Shown piece after piece: positions 17,544 through 25,863 of a DNA stretch of 64,000 nucleotides (position 1 is the first letter of the stretch; each line of letters starts with the position of its first letter). Origin of the DNA: Acidimicrobiia bacterium (GTDB lineage: Bacteria; Actinomycetota; Acidimicrobiia; IMCC26256; PALSA-610); NCBI GenBank assembly GCA_036271555.1, contig DATBAK010000010.1, positions 62,001-126,000 of the forward strand. The letters are read 5' to 3'. The position numbers and the translations under genes were made by a program. The notes beneath the pieces were generated by a model. The model was not told where the DNA came from and made no database searches. It was given only the letters and a program-made list of their open reading frames with translations.

Positions 17544-19334
17544 GTGGTCGCAAAGGTCCCATCAAGCGACACGCGCGCTGCGTCGATCAACCTCTCGATG
17601 CTGGGCATGTCGGGTTCCCGTCGCGTGCGCGTCGCGTCTCTCGGAGTCGCGATGGCCGTGCTCGCAACCGGATGGCTCACGCCGGGCAGCGCGTCGGTGC
17701 CGGCCGGCGCGCGACCGGCGGGCCAAGCGGCGAAGCCCGAGCTCACGTCGTTCCGTGTCGCGCCCGCGGGCGCGACCGAACAGCTCGCGTTGTCGTGGAG
17801 CTACGGCACCGCGCCGGTCACACGGTTGCACCTCGACCTGTACTCGATCGCCGCGGGGAACGCGGTACGGCTCGGGTCGACGATCGTCGGCAACACCGTC
17901 GAGCCGCGCTCGTACTCGATCCCGGTGCCGCCCGGAACATGGGCCGTGCGCGCGACGCCCGAGAATGCGAGCGGCTTCGGTGTCGGCATCACCTCGGCCG
18001 CGGTCACCGTCCGCAACTCGTGTGCGAGCGCGGGGCTGTGCGTCACCGTGACGAATCCATCCCGCCGCGTCGCGATCCGGCTCGCGGGACAAGGCTTCCT
18101 GAACGGCACGAGCTCGTGGACGACGAGCCGCATCAGCAGCGCGCTCACGCCGCTCGCTCCGAAGCAGTTGCGCGCCGCCGGGTCGGCCGCGCACGCGCGG
18201 GCCGCACAGGTGCACGCGTCGAGCACACAGGTGCTGTCGGATCTCTGGAACAACGCGACCGCGCGCTTTGGCTACGCGCAGACGCCGTGGTCCGACTGGA
18301 ACCGCTGGAAGTCGTTCGTCGCATCGACGGTCGCGACCGCCGAGCGCCAGGGTTGGGCGCCCAACTACTGGGACGTGTGGAACGAGCCCAACGGCACGTG
18401 TTGCCCGCGGTTCAGCCCGGTGGATCTCGCGACCGCGAGCGTCGACAAGTGGCTCGAGACCTATGTCGTAGCGTGGCAGGCGATCAAGTCGGTCGATCCG
18501 CGCGCGCAGGTGATCGGGCCCAGCCTCAGTGCGCTGCAGTGGGCGCCCGGGAGCCCGAGCGAGTTCGACCTCGACACGTTCCTCGCGTACTCGGCCGCGC
18601 ACCACGTCGTGTGGTCGGCGATCTCCTGGCACGAGAACACGAACGCGCCGTCGCCCGGCGACATCGCGTCGTCGGTCACGAACGTCGACCGCCACGTCGC
18701 GATGGCGCGGGCCGTGATGGCGCGCCACCCCGGCACGGTCACCGGCAATCGCATCTTCGTCAACGAATACGACCCTGCGAGCACGCACCTGCTGGCGGGA
18801 TGGGCCGTCGGGTACTTCCACGCCTTCGAGGCCGACGGTGTGAGCCAGGCGAACCTCGCGTGCTGGGACGCCGGCGACTGCACCACCGATCTCGACGGTC
18901 TGCTCACGCCCACGGGCCAGCCGACCGCGGTCTGGTGGGCGCACCGCGCGTACGCGCAACTCGCGGGTCAGCCGCAGATGACGGTCGGCACCAACGCGGC
19001 GTGGCAGCTCGACGGGCTCGCCACACGCGACGACGCGCACCACACCCTGCGCGTTCTGTTGGGCCGGCACTACTCGTGCAACGAGCCGGTGAACCCTTGG
19101 TGCACCTACGACGCGCACATCGCGCCGACGTCGGTCTCGATGTCGATCGCGTGGCCCTACGGCAGCGCGCCGGTGACGGTCACGACGAACCGGCTGCCGG
19201 CGGGTGACGGCGCGCTGCGCGCGCCGGTCGTCATCGGTACCACGAGGGTGCGTCCGGTGAACGGTCGGCTCAGCGTTCGGGTTGCGTCGGTCGCCGACGG
19301 TGACGCGCTCTCGATCGTCGCCCGCCCCGCCTAG
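17544..19334 (+). CDS. secreted glycoside hydrolase, GH39/clan A-like
   Basis: A 596-residue exported protein. The basic N-terminus followed by VASLGVAMAVLATGWLTPGSA (about residues 30-52) is a signal peptide. A beta-sandwich-like segment follows (SFRVAPAGATEQLALSWSYG). The catalytic TIM-barrel region has the acid/base motif YWDVWNEPNG (Glu in NEP, near residue 278) and a second strand-end Glu in RIFVNEYDP (near 410), the probable nucleophile, as in clan A hydrolases such as GH39. Then come WDAGDCTTDLDGLLTPTG and PTAVWWAHRAYAQLAGQP, which close the barrel, and a C-terminal beta domain. It sits next to the glycan operons and divergent from them, so trimming or release of the exported glycan is likely. 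GTG 17544 has a GAGAGG before it; ATG 17598 or 17607 are alternatives. Confidence 0.72.
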   Translation: MVAKVPSSDTRAASINLSMLGMSGSRRVRVASLGVAMAVLATGWLTPGSASVPAGARPAGQAAKPELTSFRVAPAGATEQLALSWSYGTAPVTRLHLDLYSIAAGNAVRLGSTIVGNTVEPRSYSIPVPPGTWAVRATPENASGFGVGITSAAVTVRNSCASAGLCVTVTNPSRRVAIRLAGQGFLNGTSSWTTSRISSALTPLAPKQLRAAGSAAHARAAQVHASSTQVLSDLWNNATARFGYAQTPWSDWNRWKSFVASTVATAERQGWAPNYWDVWNEPNGTCCPRFSPVDLATASVDKWLETYVVAWQAIKSVDPRAQVIGPSLSALQWAPGSPSEFDLDTFLAYSAAHHVVWSAISWHENTNAPSPGDIASSVTNVDRHVAMARAVMARHPGTVTGNRIFVNEYDPASTHLLAGWAVGYFHAFEADGVSQANLACWDAGDCTTDLDGLLTPTGQPTAVWWAHRAYAQLAGQPQMTVGTNAAWQLDGLATRDDAHHTLRVLLGRHYSCNEPVNPWCTYDAHIAPTSVSMSIAWPYGSAPVTVTTNRLPAGDGALRAPVVIGTTRVRPVNGRLSVRVASVADGDALSIVARPA

Positions 19335-19373
19335 CGCAGGACGCGTCGGGGGCGGTCAGGAGCTGCGATGGGC

Positions 19374-20645
19374 TCAGGGCGCGCGCCGCTCGGGAAGCTC
19401 GGCCTCGTCGGGCAGGGGAGCGGCCTCGACCGAGCCGGGGAAGTGGTCGACGTCCCGCAGCGCGGGGAACACCGTCCACCAGAGCACCGCGATCGCGAGC
19501 GTCGCCACCCCGCCGATGATCACGGCCGACGCCGGTCCGAGCACCTGGCCGACGACGCCGGACTCGAAGGCGCCGAGCTCGTTCGATGCACCGATGAACA
19601 CGGCCTCGACCGCGAGCACGCGTCCGCGCTTCGCGAACGGCGTCACCAGGGGGACGAGCGTGCCGCGGATGAAGACGCTGATCGAGTCGGCTCCCGACAG
19701 CGCCGCGAGCGCGACGAACGCCACGAAGAAGTTGCGAGTGACGCCGAGGACGATCGTGCCCGCGCCGAAGGCCGCGACCGCGACGAGGAGCGTCCGCCCG
19801 ACCCGGCGGGCGAGCGGTCGCACGGTGAGGAACAGCGTGACCGTGCCCGCACCGATGCCCACGGCGGCGCGCAGCACGCCCAGCCCGACCGCGCCCGCGC
19901 CCAACCGGGTTTCCGCGATCGCCGGGAGCAGCGCGACCGCGCCGCCGAAGAGCACCGCGAAGAGATCGAGCGAGATCGCGCCGAGCAGGATCGGTTGCGA
20001 GCGCACGAACCGGACGCCTTCGGCGGCCTCGTGGAGTCCGCCCCGTCCCTTGCTGCCGCGCGTGACCCGCTCGCGCGGCTGCACGAACGTGATCGCCGCC
20101 GCGCCGAGGACGAGCAGCACCGCGCCGAACGCGTACGGCACGCGCACACCGACCACGTAGAGGAAGCCGCCGACGACCGGGCCTGCGATCGCGGCGAGCT
20201 GCCACGCCGCGGTGTCGCGCGCGACGAGCCACGCGAGCCGGTCCGGCGCCACGGTGTCGGCCGGCATCGCACGCGTCGCCGGGGTCGAGAACGCGCCCGC
20301 GGCGCCGTACGCGATGACGAGGACGAAGATCGGGAGCGTCGAGGTCGGGGCGGTGCCCGCGTACCAGGCGAGCACCGCGATCACGATCGCCTGCGCGCCG
20401 AGCCCGGCCGCGGCGACCTTCCTCCGGTCGATCCGGTCGGCGACAGTGCCGGTCACGAAGACGAGGAGCGCGGCCGGCGCGAACTCCGCCAGACCGAGCA
20501 GGCCGAGGGCGAGCTCGCTGCCGGTGAGGTCGAACACCTGCTTGCCGAGCACGGTCGTGAGCAGCGCGGTCGCCGACGACGAGCAGAAGATCGACGTGAG
20601 GAGGGCGACGATCGACCGGGTCTCACGCGTCCGGAAGGGGCTCAT
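19374..20645 (-). CDS. MFS transporter (EntS/MFS_3-type exporter)
   Basis: A 423-residue integral membrane protein with about twelve hydrophobic segments in two halves. The N-terminal half has LTSIFCSSSATALLTTVLG, the MFS motif A-like loop VTGTVADRIDRRKVAAAG, and PATRAMPADTVAPDRL, characteristic of the MFS_3/enterobactin-exporter group. The second half has ILLGAISLDLFAVLFGGAVA and the internal repeat-like VRPLARRVGRTLLVAV. It ends with an acidic, Pro-rich tail. It is convergent with the glycosidase gene and divergent from the big surface protein. The substrate is unknown; small lipophilic molecules are typical for the family. Confidence 0.85.
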   Translation of the reverse strand: MSPFRTRETRSIVALLTSIFCSSSATALLTTVLGKQVFDLTGSELALGLLGLAEFAPAALLVFVTGTVADRIDRRKVAAAGLGAQAIVIAVLAWYAGTAPTSTLPIFVLVIAYGAAGAFSTPATRAMPADTVAPDRLAWLVARDTAAWQLAAIAGPVVGGFLYVVGVRVPYAFGAVLLVLGAAAITFVQPRERVTRGSKGRGGLHEAAEGVRFVRSQPILLGAISLDLFAVLFGGAVALLPAIAETRLGAGAVGLGVLRAAVGIGAGTVTLFLTVRPLARRVGRTLLVAVAAFGAGTIVLGVTRNFFVAFVALAALSGADSISVFIRGTLVPLVTPFAKRGRVLAVEAVFIGASNELGAFESGVVGQVLGPASAVIIGGVATLAIAVLWWTVFPALRDVDHFPGSVEAAPLPDEAELPERRAP

Positions 20646-20773
20646 GCGGCGGCGATCATGGCCCGTGGCGGCGGTCCGGCGGTGCGGCGGATCGGCGTGA
20701 CGACCGACCTCGCGACCGTGTAACGCTGCGCGCCATTCTGATCACGCACCGCGCGAGAATGAGCCCCGACGAG

Positions 20774-20802
20774 TTGACGGCCCTCCGGGTTCGTCGTACG
20801 CT
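20774..20802 (+). promoter_or_regulatory. candidate sigma-70-type promoter for the repeat surface protein
   Basis: TTGACG (20774-20779) and TACGCT (20797-20802) are separated by exactly 17 bases. This places a start of transcription about 105 bases before the ATG at 20916. It lies in the 270-base gap between the divergent MFS gene and the surface protein. No other feature is visible in that gap. The match is by eye only. Confidence 0.4.
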
Positions 20803-20915
20803 CCGTTCACGCACAGTGGCCATGGGAGGGCACTGCGTGGTCACGGGGCTCCCGTGATTCTGGGGTTTTGGGCGACGGACGGGGGCGCGCGAGTGCCTCT
20901 CGAACGCACGGAGGC

Positions 20916-23900
20916 ATGGTGCGCACTCAAGGTTTCTGGGGCTTTGCTCGTCGGTCGGCGCGGGTCGCAGTCGCGACCGTGGCCGTCACCGCTCTCGGTA
21001 CGGGAGCGGTCATCGGCCTCGCCGCCGGTCCCGCGGCGGCCGCCGATCCCGGCAGCATCTCGGGTCGGGTGACGAACGCGGCGGGCGGTGCCGGCATCGA
21101 GGGCATCTGCGTCGGCGCGTACGTGCACGGCTCCGACGAGCAGACGCTGCTCGTCGACACCGCGACCGCGGCCGACGGCACGTACACGATCACGAACGTC
21201 CCGTCCGGTGCGGTCGACGTGCGCTTCAGCGCGACGGGCTTCTGCCCGAACGGACTCGCATCCGGTTTCGTCGGCGAGTGGTACAACAACCAGCCGTCCG
21301 AGGCGTCCGCGAACACGGTCACGGTGAACCCCGACGCGACGACGTCGAACATCAACGCGTCGCTGGCGAACGGCGGCACGATCAGCGGCAAGGTCACGAA
21401 CGTGGTCGGCGGTGCGGGCCTCTCGGGCATCTGTGTCGCCGCGCTGATCCCCGGCGGTGACGACGCGCTCGTCACGAGCAACGCGACCAACCCCGACGGC
21501 ACCTACGCGCTCACCGGAGTTCCGAGCGGCGGTGTGCACGTCGAGTTCTTCGCGACCGGCTTCTGTCCGGGTGGCACCGCGTCCGATTTCGTGACGCAGT
21601 GGTACAACAACCAGGTCTCGGTGCTGAACGCCGACACGGTGAACGTGGCGGCCGGCGGCACGACCGCGAACATCAACGCCGCGCTCCGCGCATCCGGCTC
21701 GATCAGCGGCAAGGTCACCGACGCGAACGGCGGCGCTGCGATCGCCGGTATCTGCATCTCCGTCTACGAGCCGTACCAGTCGGGTGTCGCGCCGCAGCTC
21801 GTCACGAGCACCGCGACCGCAGCCGACGGCACGTACACGCTCGACGGCGCGCCGGTCGGCGCCAACGACGTGAAGTTCTATTCGTCCGGCTTCTGCCCGG
21901 GCGGCCTCGCGTCGAACTACGCGATGGAGTGGTACAACAACGAAGCGCTCCAGTCCGCGGCCGACGTCGTGACCGTGAGCGCGAGCGCGACGACGCCGAA
22001 CATCAACGCCTCGCTCGTGTCGGGCGGCTCGATGTCGGGCAAGGTCACGGCGAAGACGGGTGGCGCGGGGCTCAACGGCATGTGCGTCGCGGCGTTCAGC
22101 ACCGGTGACGACCCGGTGGTCGTCGCGAGCATCGGCACGAACCCCGACGGTACCTACCAGCTCGACAGCATCCCGCCGGGCACCGTGCGGGTGCGCTTCA
22201 ACTCCCAGGGCTTCTGCCCCGGCGGCATCGGCAGCCTTCCCGGCATCTACGACCAGGTGTGGTATTCGAACGCGGCCGACTTCGATTCGGCCCAGGACGT
22301 GACGATCAACGTCGGCCAGACGACGCCGAACATCAACGCCGCGCTGGTCGGCCCGAGCTCGTTCTCGATCAAGGTCAACGGCTCGTCGACGACGAGCACG
22401 GTCGGCTACGGCTCGACGGTCGCGTTCTCCGAGACGGGCATCCCGACTGCGGCGACCGGCTCGGTCGTGTTCAGCTCGTCCGGTCACTCGAACCTCTGCA
22501 CGATCACGCTGCCGGCGACGAGCTGCAACGTTGCGAGCCCGCTGGCGGTCGGTTCGTACACGCCGATCAGCGCGAGCTTCCACGACACCGACGGTGGTCT
22601 CCACGACTCGACGTCGACCAACACGGTCGGCCTCACGGTGAACGTCGCAACCACGTCGTTCTCGATCGCGGCGAACGGCGTGACGAACGCCTCGGTGGTC
22701 CGTGGCAACCCGATCACGCTGTCGGCGTCGGGGATCTCGACGCTCGCGCACGGCTCGGTCGTGTTCTCGACGACCGACAACCCGAACGTCTGCACGGTCA
22801 CGCTGCCCACGACGAGCTGTGAGCTCGACGGTCTCGCGGTGGCTTCCTACGGGCCGGTGAGCGCGGCATTCACCTCGACCGACGGCAACTTCACGAGCGC
22901 GGCGGCGACGAACACGGTGTCGTACATCGTGAGCGCAGCGCCGACGTCGTTCACGCTCGCGGTGAACGGTGGTGCGAGCGCGGCGGTATCGCGCGGCGCG
23001 ACGCTCACGTTCTCCGAGTCCGGTCTGCCCGTCGACGCGGCCGGCACGGTCACCTTCTCGACCACCGACCGTCCGAACCTCTGCACCGCGACGCTGCCTG
23101 CAACGAGCTGCGACGTGGTGCACGGCCTGCCGGTCGGCTCGTACGGACCGATCAGCGCGACCTTCGTGACCGCGGACCTGAACTACGCGGGCTCGACGGC
23201 GACGAACACGGTGACGGCCGACGTCGCTCCGGTCGCGCCGAGCGCGCCGCGTGCGGCCCACTACTCGGTCTCGTCGCACAACGCGACGGTTCGGTGGAGC
23301 GCACCGAGCGACAACGGCGGCTCGAGCATCACCGCCTACTCGGTGACGCTGAACCCCGGCCACAAGACGGTTGCGGTGTCGGGTGCGACGACCGAGGCAA
23401 CCTTCGCGAACCTCAACCCGGGCTCGACGTACGAAGTGACGATCACGGCGACCAACACGGCCGGCACCGGCCCGGCGTCGTCGCTCGCGGTCTCGGTCGC
23501 CAAGCCGCTGTCCGGCTACTGGATGCTCGGCGCCGGCGGCCAGGTCTATGCGTTCGGCAACGCCAAGGCGTTCGGCAACGCGCCGGGCGCGGTCGTGGCC
23601 ATGACGGCTCGTCGTGACGGCAGCGGCTACTGGACGGTCGACTCGCACGGCACGGTGCACGCATTCGGTGCCGCGGCCCTGCACGGCGGGAACCCGGCGC
23701 TCCGTGCGGGTGAGTCGGTGTCGACGATCGCGTCGACGCCTTCGGGCAACGGCTACTGGCTCTTCACCGACCAGGGCCGCGCCTTCGCCTACGGCGACGC
23801 GCAGTTCTTCGGCGACATGGCGAAGGTGCACCTGAACGGCCCGATCGTGGCGTCGGCGGCGACGGCGACCGGCAAGGGCTACTACATGGTCGGTTCCGAC

Positions 23901-24245
23901 GGCGGCGTGTTCAGCTTCGGCGACGCCAAGTTCCACGGCTCGACCGGCGCGATGAAGCTCAACAAGCCGATCGTCGGCATCTCACCGACGCCCGACAACC
24001 GCGGCTACTGGCTCGTCGCATCCGACGGCGGGGTGTTCGCCTTCGGTGCGCCGTTCCGTGGCTCGATGGGCAGCCACAAGCTCAACAAGCCGGTGAACGG
24101 GCTCGTCGCCTTCGGCAACGGCTACCTGATGGTGGCGTCCGACGGGGGCATCTTCGACTTCTCGAACAAGCCCTTCGTCGGCAGCCTCGGTGGGGTGTCG
24201 ATCCCGGCGCCGATCATCGGGGTGACGGCGTTCGCCACCGAGTGA
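20916..24245 (+). CDS. large secreted repeat protein (4 CnaB-like, 3 Ig-like, FN3, GYW repeats)
   Basis: A 1109-residue exported protein. After a signal peptide (ARVAVATVAVTALGTGAVIG, cleaved near AAAA-DPG) come four repeats of about 108 residues starting SGRVT/SGKVT. They resemble carboxypeptidase-regulatory/CnaB folds and each carries a conserved Cys pair (GICV... and GFCPGG). Three Ig-like repeats (SFSIKVNG, SFSIAANG, SFTLAVNG), one FN3 domain (NATVRWSAPSDNGGSSITAY) and six C-terminal GYW repeats (GYWLVASDGGVFAFG type) follow. It probably forms an elongated cell-surface or matrix adhesin. There is no LPXTG or C-terminal membrane anchor. ATG 20916 sits just after GGAGG; TTG 20868 and GTG 20919 are alternatives. 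It heads the plus-strand secreted-protein block. Confidence 0.85.
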   Translation: MVRTQGFWGFARRSARVAVATVAVTALGTGAVIGLAAGPAAAADPGSISGRVTNAAGGAGIEGICVGAYVHGSDEQTLLVDTATAADGTYTITNVPSGAVDVRFSATGFCPNGLASGFVGEWYNNQPSEASANTVTVNPDATTSNINASLANGGTISGKVTNVVGGAGLSGICVAALIPGGDDALVTSNATNPDGTYALTGVPSGGVHVEFFATGFCPGGTASDFVTQWYNNQVSVLNADTVNVAAGGTTANINAALRASGSISGKVTDANGGAAIAGICISVYEPYQSGVAPQLVTSTATAADGTYTLDGAPVGANDVKFYSSGFCPGGLASNYAMEWYNNEALQSAADVVTVSASATTPNINASLVSGGSMSGKVTAKTGGAGLNGMCVAAFSTGDDPVVVASIGTNPDGTYQLDSIPPGTVRVRFNSQGFCPGGIGSLPGIYDQVWYSNAADFDSAQDVTINVGQTTPNINAALVGPSSFSIKVNGSSTTSTVGYGSTVAFSETGIPTAATGSVVFSSSGHSNLCTITLPATSCNVASPLAVGSYTPISASFHDTDGGLHDSTSTNTVGLTVNVATTSFSIAANGVTNASVVRGNPITLSASGISTLAHGSVVFSTTDNPNVCTVTLPTTSCELDGLAVASYGPVSAAFTSTDGNFTSAAATNTVSYIVSAAPTSFTLAVNGGASAAVSRGATLTFSESGLPVDAAGTVTFSTTDRPNLCTATLPATSCDVVHGLPVGSYGPISATFVTADLNYAGSTATNTVTADVAPVAPSAPRAAHYSVSSHNATVRWSAPSDNGGSSITAYSVTLNPGHKTVAVSGATTEATFANLNPGSTYEVTITATNTAGTGPASSLAVSVAKPLSGYWMLGAGGQVYAFGNAKAFGNAPGAVVAMTARRDGSGYWTVDSHGTVHAFGAAALHGGNPALRAGESVSTIASTPSGNGYWLFTDQGRAFAYGDAQFFGDMAKVHLNGPIVASAATATGKGYYMVGSDGGVFSFGDAKFHGSTGAMKLNKPIVGISPTPDNRGYWLVASDGGVFAFGAPFRGSMGSHKLNKPVNGLVAFGNGYLMVASDGGIFDFSNKPFVGSLGGVSIPAPIIGVTAFATE
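21054..22352 (+). repeat. four tandem ~324-base repeats coding CnaB-like domains
   Basis: Repeats begin at 21054, 21378, 21699 and 22029, with lengths of about 324, 321, 330 and 324 bases. Each encodes S-(I/M)-S-G-(R/K)-V-T at its start, a Gly-Gly turn, a GICV/GMCV Cys, a DGTY turn, GFCP(G/N)G and a closing NINA(S/A)L strand. The WYNN tetrapeptide recurs in the first three. Confidence 0.8.
23514..24242 (+). repeat. six GYW repeats at the C-terminus of the large surface protein
   Basis: The six units start GYWMLG, GYWTVD, GYWLFT, GYYMVG, GYWLVA and GYLMVA, each about 36-46 residues with a (D/S)GG(V/I)F-x-FG core. The regular spacing suggests a small beta-propeller or beta-rich array. The array is closely matched in the next gene (25129-25860). 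Confidence 0.75.
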
Positions 24246-24252
24246 CGAATCC

Positions 24253-25863
24253 ATGAAGCGAGCGACACGGCGACGGCCGGCGCGCGGGCTCCTGCTCGCG
24301 GCGCTGGCCGCCGTCGCGACCATGGCGCATGCGGCGCCGGCGCGCGCGGCGATGCCCGCGCCCGTCGCCGCGGTGACGGCGGGCGACCTCGGCTACCCGT
24401 ATCCGAGCGCGCCGGACTGCGACGAGCAGACCGGAACGAACTGCGTCGCGGACCAGTGGGGCTTCGTCGAGGGCCAGTGCCACTCGTGGGTCGCGTACCG
24501 GCTCAACGAGCTGAACGCGGCCGAGCTCGGCGGCACGTTCGACGTCGACTACCGCATGCCGGCCGGCGACGAGTGGGGCAACCCGTCGAACTGGGACACG
24601 GCCGCGCAGGACGCGGGCATCACGATCAACGCGACGCCCGCGCTCGGCTCGGTCGCGTGGTGGGCGGCGGACGGCGGGCACGTCGCGTACGTCGAGGCGG
24701 TCAACGCCGACGGCAGCGTCGAGATCTCGGAGATGAACTCCGATTATCACAACGGCTTCGACTTCGCGACGCTGACGCCGACGACGCGCTGGCCGGACGC
24801 GTTCCTTCACATCGCCGACCGCCCGCCCGTCGTGTCGGCGCCGATCGCGCCGGGCGCGCCGACGACGGCGCACGCGACGCAGTCTGCGCACACGATCGTC
24901 CTGACGTGGAAGGCGCCGAGCAACAACGGAGGTTCGGCGATCACGCACTACTCCGTCGCGATGAGTCCGGGTAGCCGCACGGCCACGACGGCCGGTTCGT
25001 CGACGCGTACAACCTTCACGAACGTCGCGGCCGGGAGCTACACGCTCCGGGTGCGCGCGCAGAACGCCGCGGGAACCGGCGCGTGGTCGAGTGCGTCGAA
25101 CCGCGTCGTCGTTCCCGCATCGCGCTCGGGGTACTGGATGCTCGGCGCGGGCGGTGCCGTGTACGAGTTCGGTGATGCCGTGCGCTACGGCGATGCCGGG
25201 AAGCCGATGGTCGCGATGGCCGCGCGTCGCGACGGGCTCGGATATTGGACCGTCGATTCGCGTGGCCGCGTCCATTCGTTCGGCACCGCGACCGCTCACG
25301 GAGGCAGCCCGCTGTTGCGCGTGGGTGAGTCGGTGTCGACGATCGCGGCGACGCCTTCGGGCAACGGCTACTGGCTCTTCACGAACCAAGGGCGCGCCTT
25401 CCGTTACGGCGACGCGCACGTGTTCGGCGACATGTCGAACGTGCACCTGAACGGCCCGATCATTGCTTCCGCGGCCACCGCGACGGGGAAGGGCTACTTC
25501 ATGGTCGGTTCCGACGGCGGTGTGTTCAGCTTCGGCGACGCCCGGTTCCACGGCTCGACCGGCGCGATGAAGTTGAACCAGCCGATCGTCGGCATCTCAC
25601 CGACGCCCGACAACCGGGGTTACTGGCTCGTCGCGTCCGACGGCGGCGTGTTCGCATTCGGTGCCCCGTTTCGGGGTTCGATGGGGCACGTGCGCTTGAA
25701 TCGACCGGTGAACGGACTCGTGGCGTTCGGCAACGGCTACCTCATGGTCGCCTCCGACGGTGGCATCTTCAATTTCTCGAATCAACCGTTCTTCGGCAGC
25801 CTCGCCGGGCGGCCGCTGCCGGCGGCGATCGTCGGGATCTCCGCGTTCGCGACGAATGGATGA
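24253..25863 (+). CDS. secreted CHAP-domain protein with FN3 and GYW repeats
   Basis: A 536-residue exported protein. The signal peptide is residues 1-32 (RGLLLAALAAVATMAHAAPA). The CHAP amidase/peptidase domain (about 48-185) has the probable catalytic Cys in VEGQCHSWVAYRLNELN (Cys76) and His in DGGHVAYVEAV (His143), with Trp-rich surroundings typical of the family. An FN3 domain (about 190-285) and six GYW repeats (from about 293) follow. It should cut peptidoglycan cross-links or stems, with the repeats tethering it to the surface. It starts 7 bases after the large repeat protein and probably shares its transcript. The C-terminal third is nearly the same as that of the upstream protein. 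Confidence 0.82.
   Translation: MKRATRRRPARGLLLAALAAVATMAHAAPARAAMPAPVAAVTAGDLGYPYPSAPDCDEQTGTNCVADQWGFVEGQCHSWVAYRLNELNAAELGGTFDVDYRMPAGDEWGNPSNWDTAAQDAGITINATPALGSVAWWAADGGHVAYVEAVNADGSVEISEMNSDYHNGFDFATLTPTTRWPDAFLHIADRPPVVSAPIAPGAPTTAHATQSAHTIVLTWKAPSNNGGSAITHYSVAMSPGSRTATTAGSSTRTTFTNVAAGSYTLRVRAQNAAGTGAWSSASNRVVVPASRSGYWMLGAGGAVYEFGDAVRYGDAGKPMVAMAARRDGLGYWTVDSRGRVHSFGTATAHGGSPLLRVGESVSTIAATPSGNGYWLFTNQGRAFRYGDAHVFGDMSNVHLNGPIIASAATATGKGYFMVGSDGGVFSFGDARFHGSTGAMKLNQPIVGISPTPDNRGYWLVASDGGVFAFGAPFRGSMGHVRLNRPVNGLVAFGNGYLMVASDGGIFNFSNQPFFGSLAGRPLPAAIVGISAFATNG
25129..25860 (+). repeat. six GYW repeats at the C-terminus of the CHAP protein
   Basis: Units start GYWMLG, GYWTVD, GYWLFT, GYFMVG, GYWLVA and GYLMVA in the same order as the array at 23514-24242. 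Long stretches match it at DNA level, for example the region coding SVSTIAATPSGNGYWLFT against SVSTIASTPSGNGYWLFT. Confidence 0.75.

Noticed and set aside
21054-22352. Regular ~324-base repeats considered as a CRISPR or satellite array
   Set aside because: The repeats are long, in frame and code for similar folded domains; no short direct repeats with unique spacers are present.
20841-23936. 1031-residue minus-strand open frame opposite the large repeat protein
   Set aside because: It is low-complexity Arg/Asp/Val sequence mirroring the repeats. It has no motif, signal or ribosome site. The plus-strand protein has clear domains and a signal peptide.
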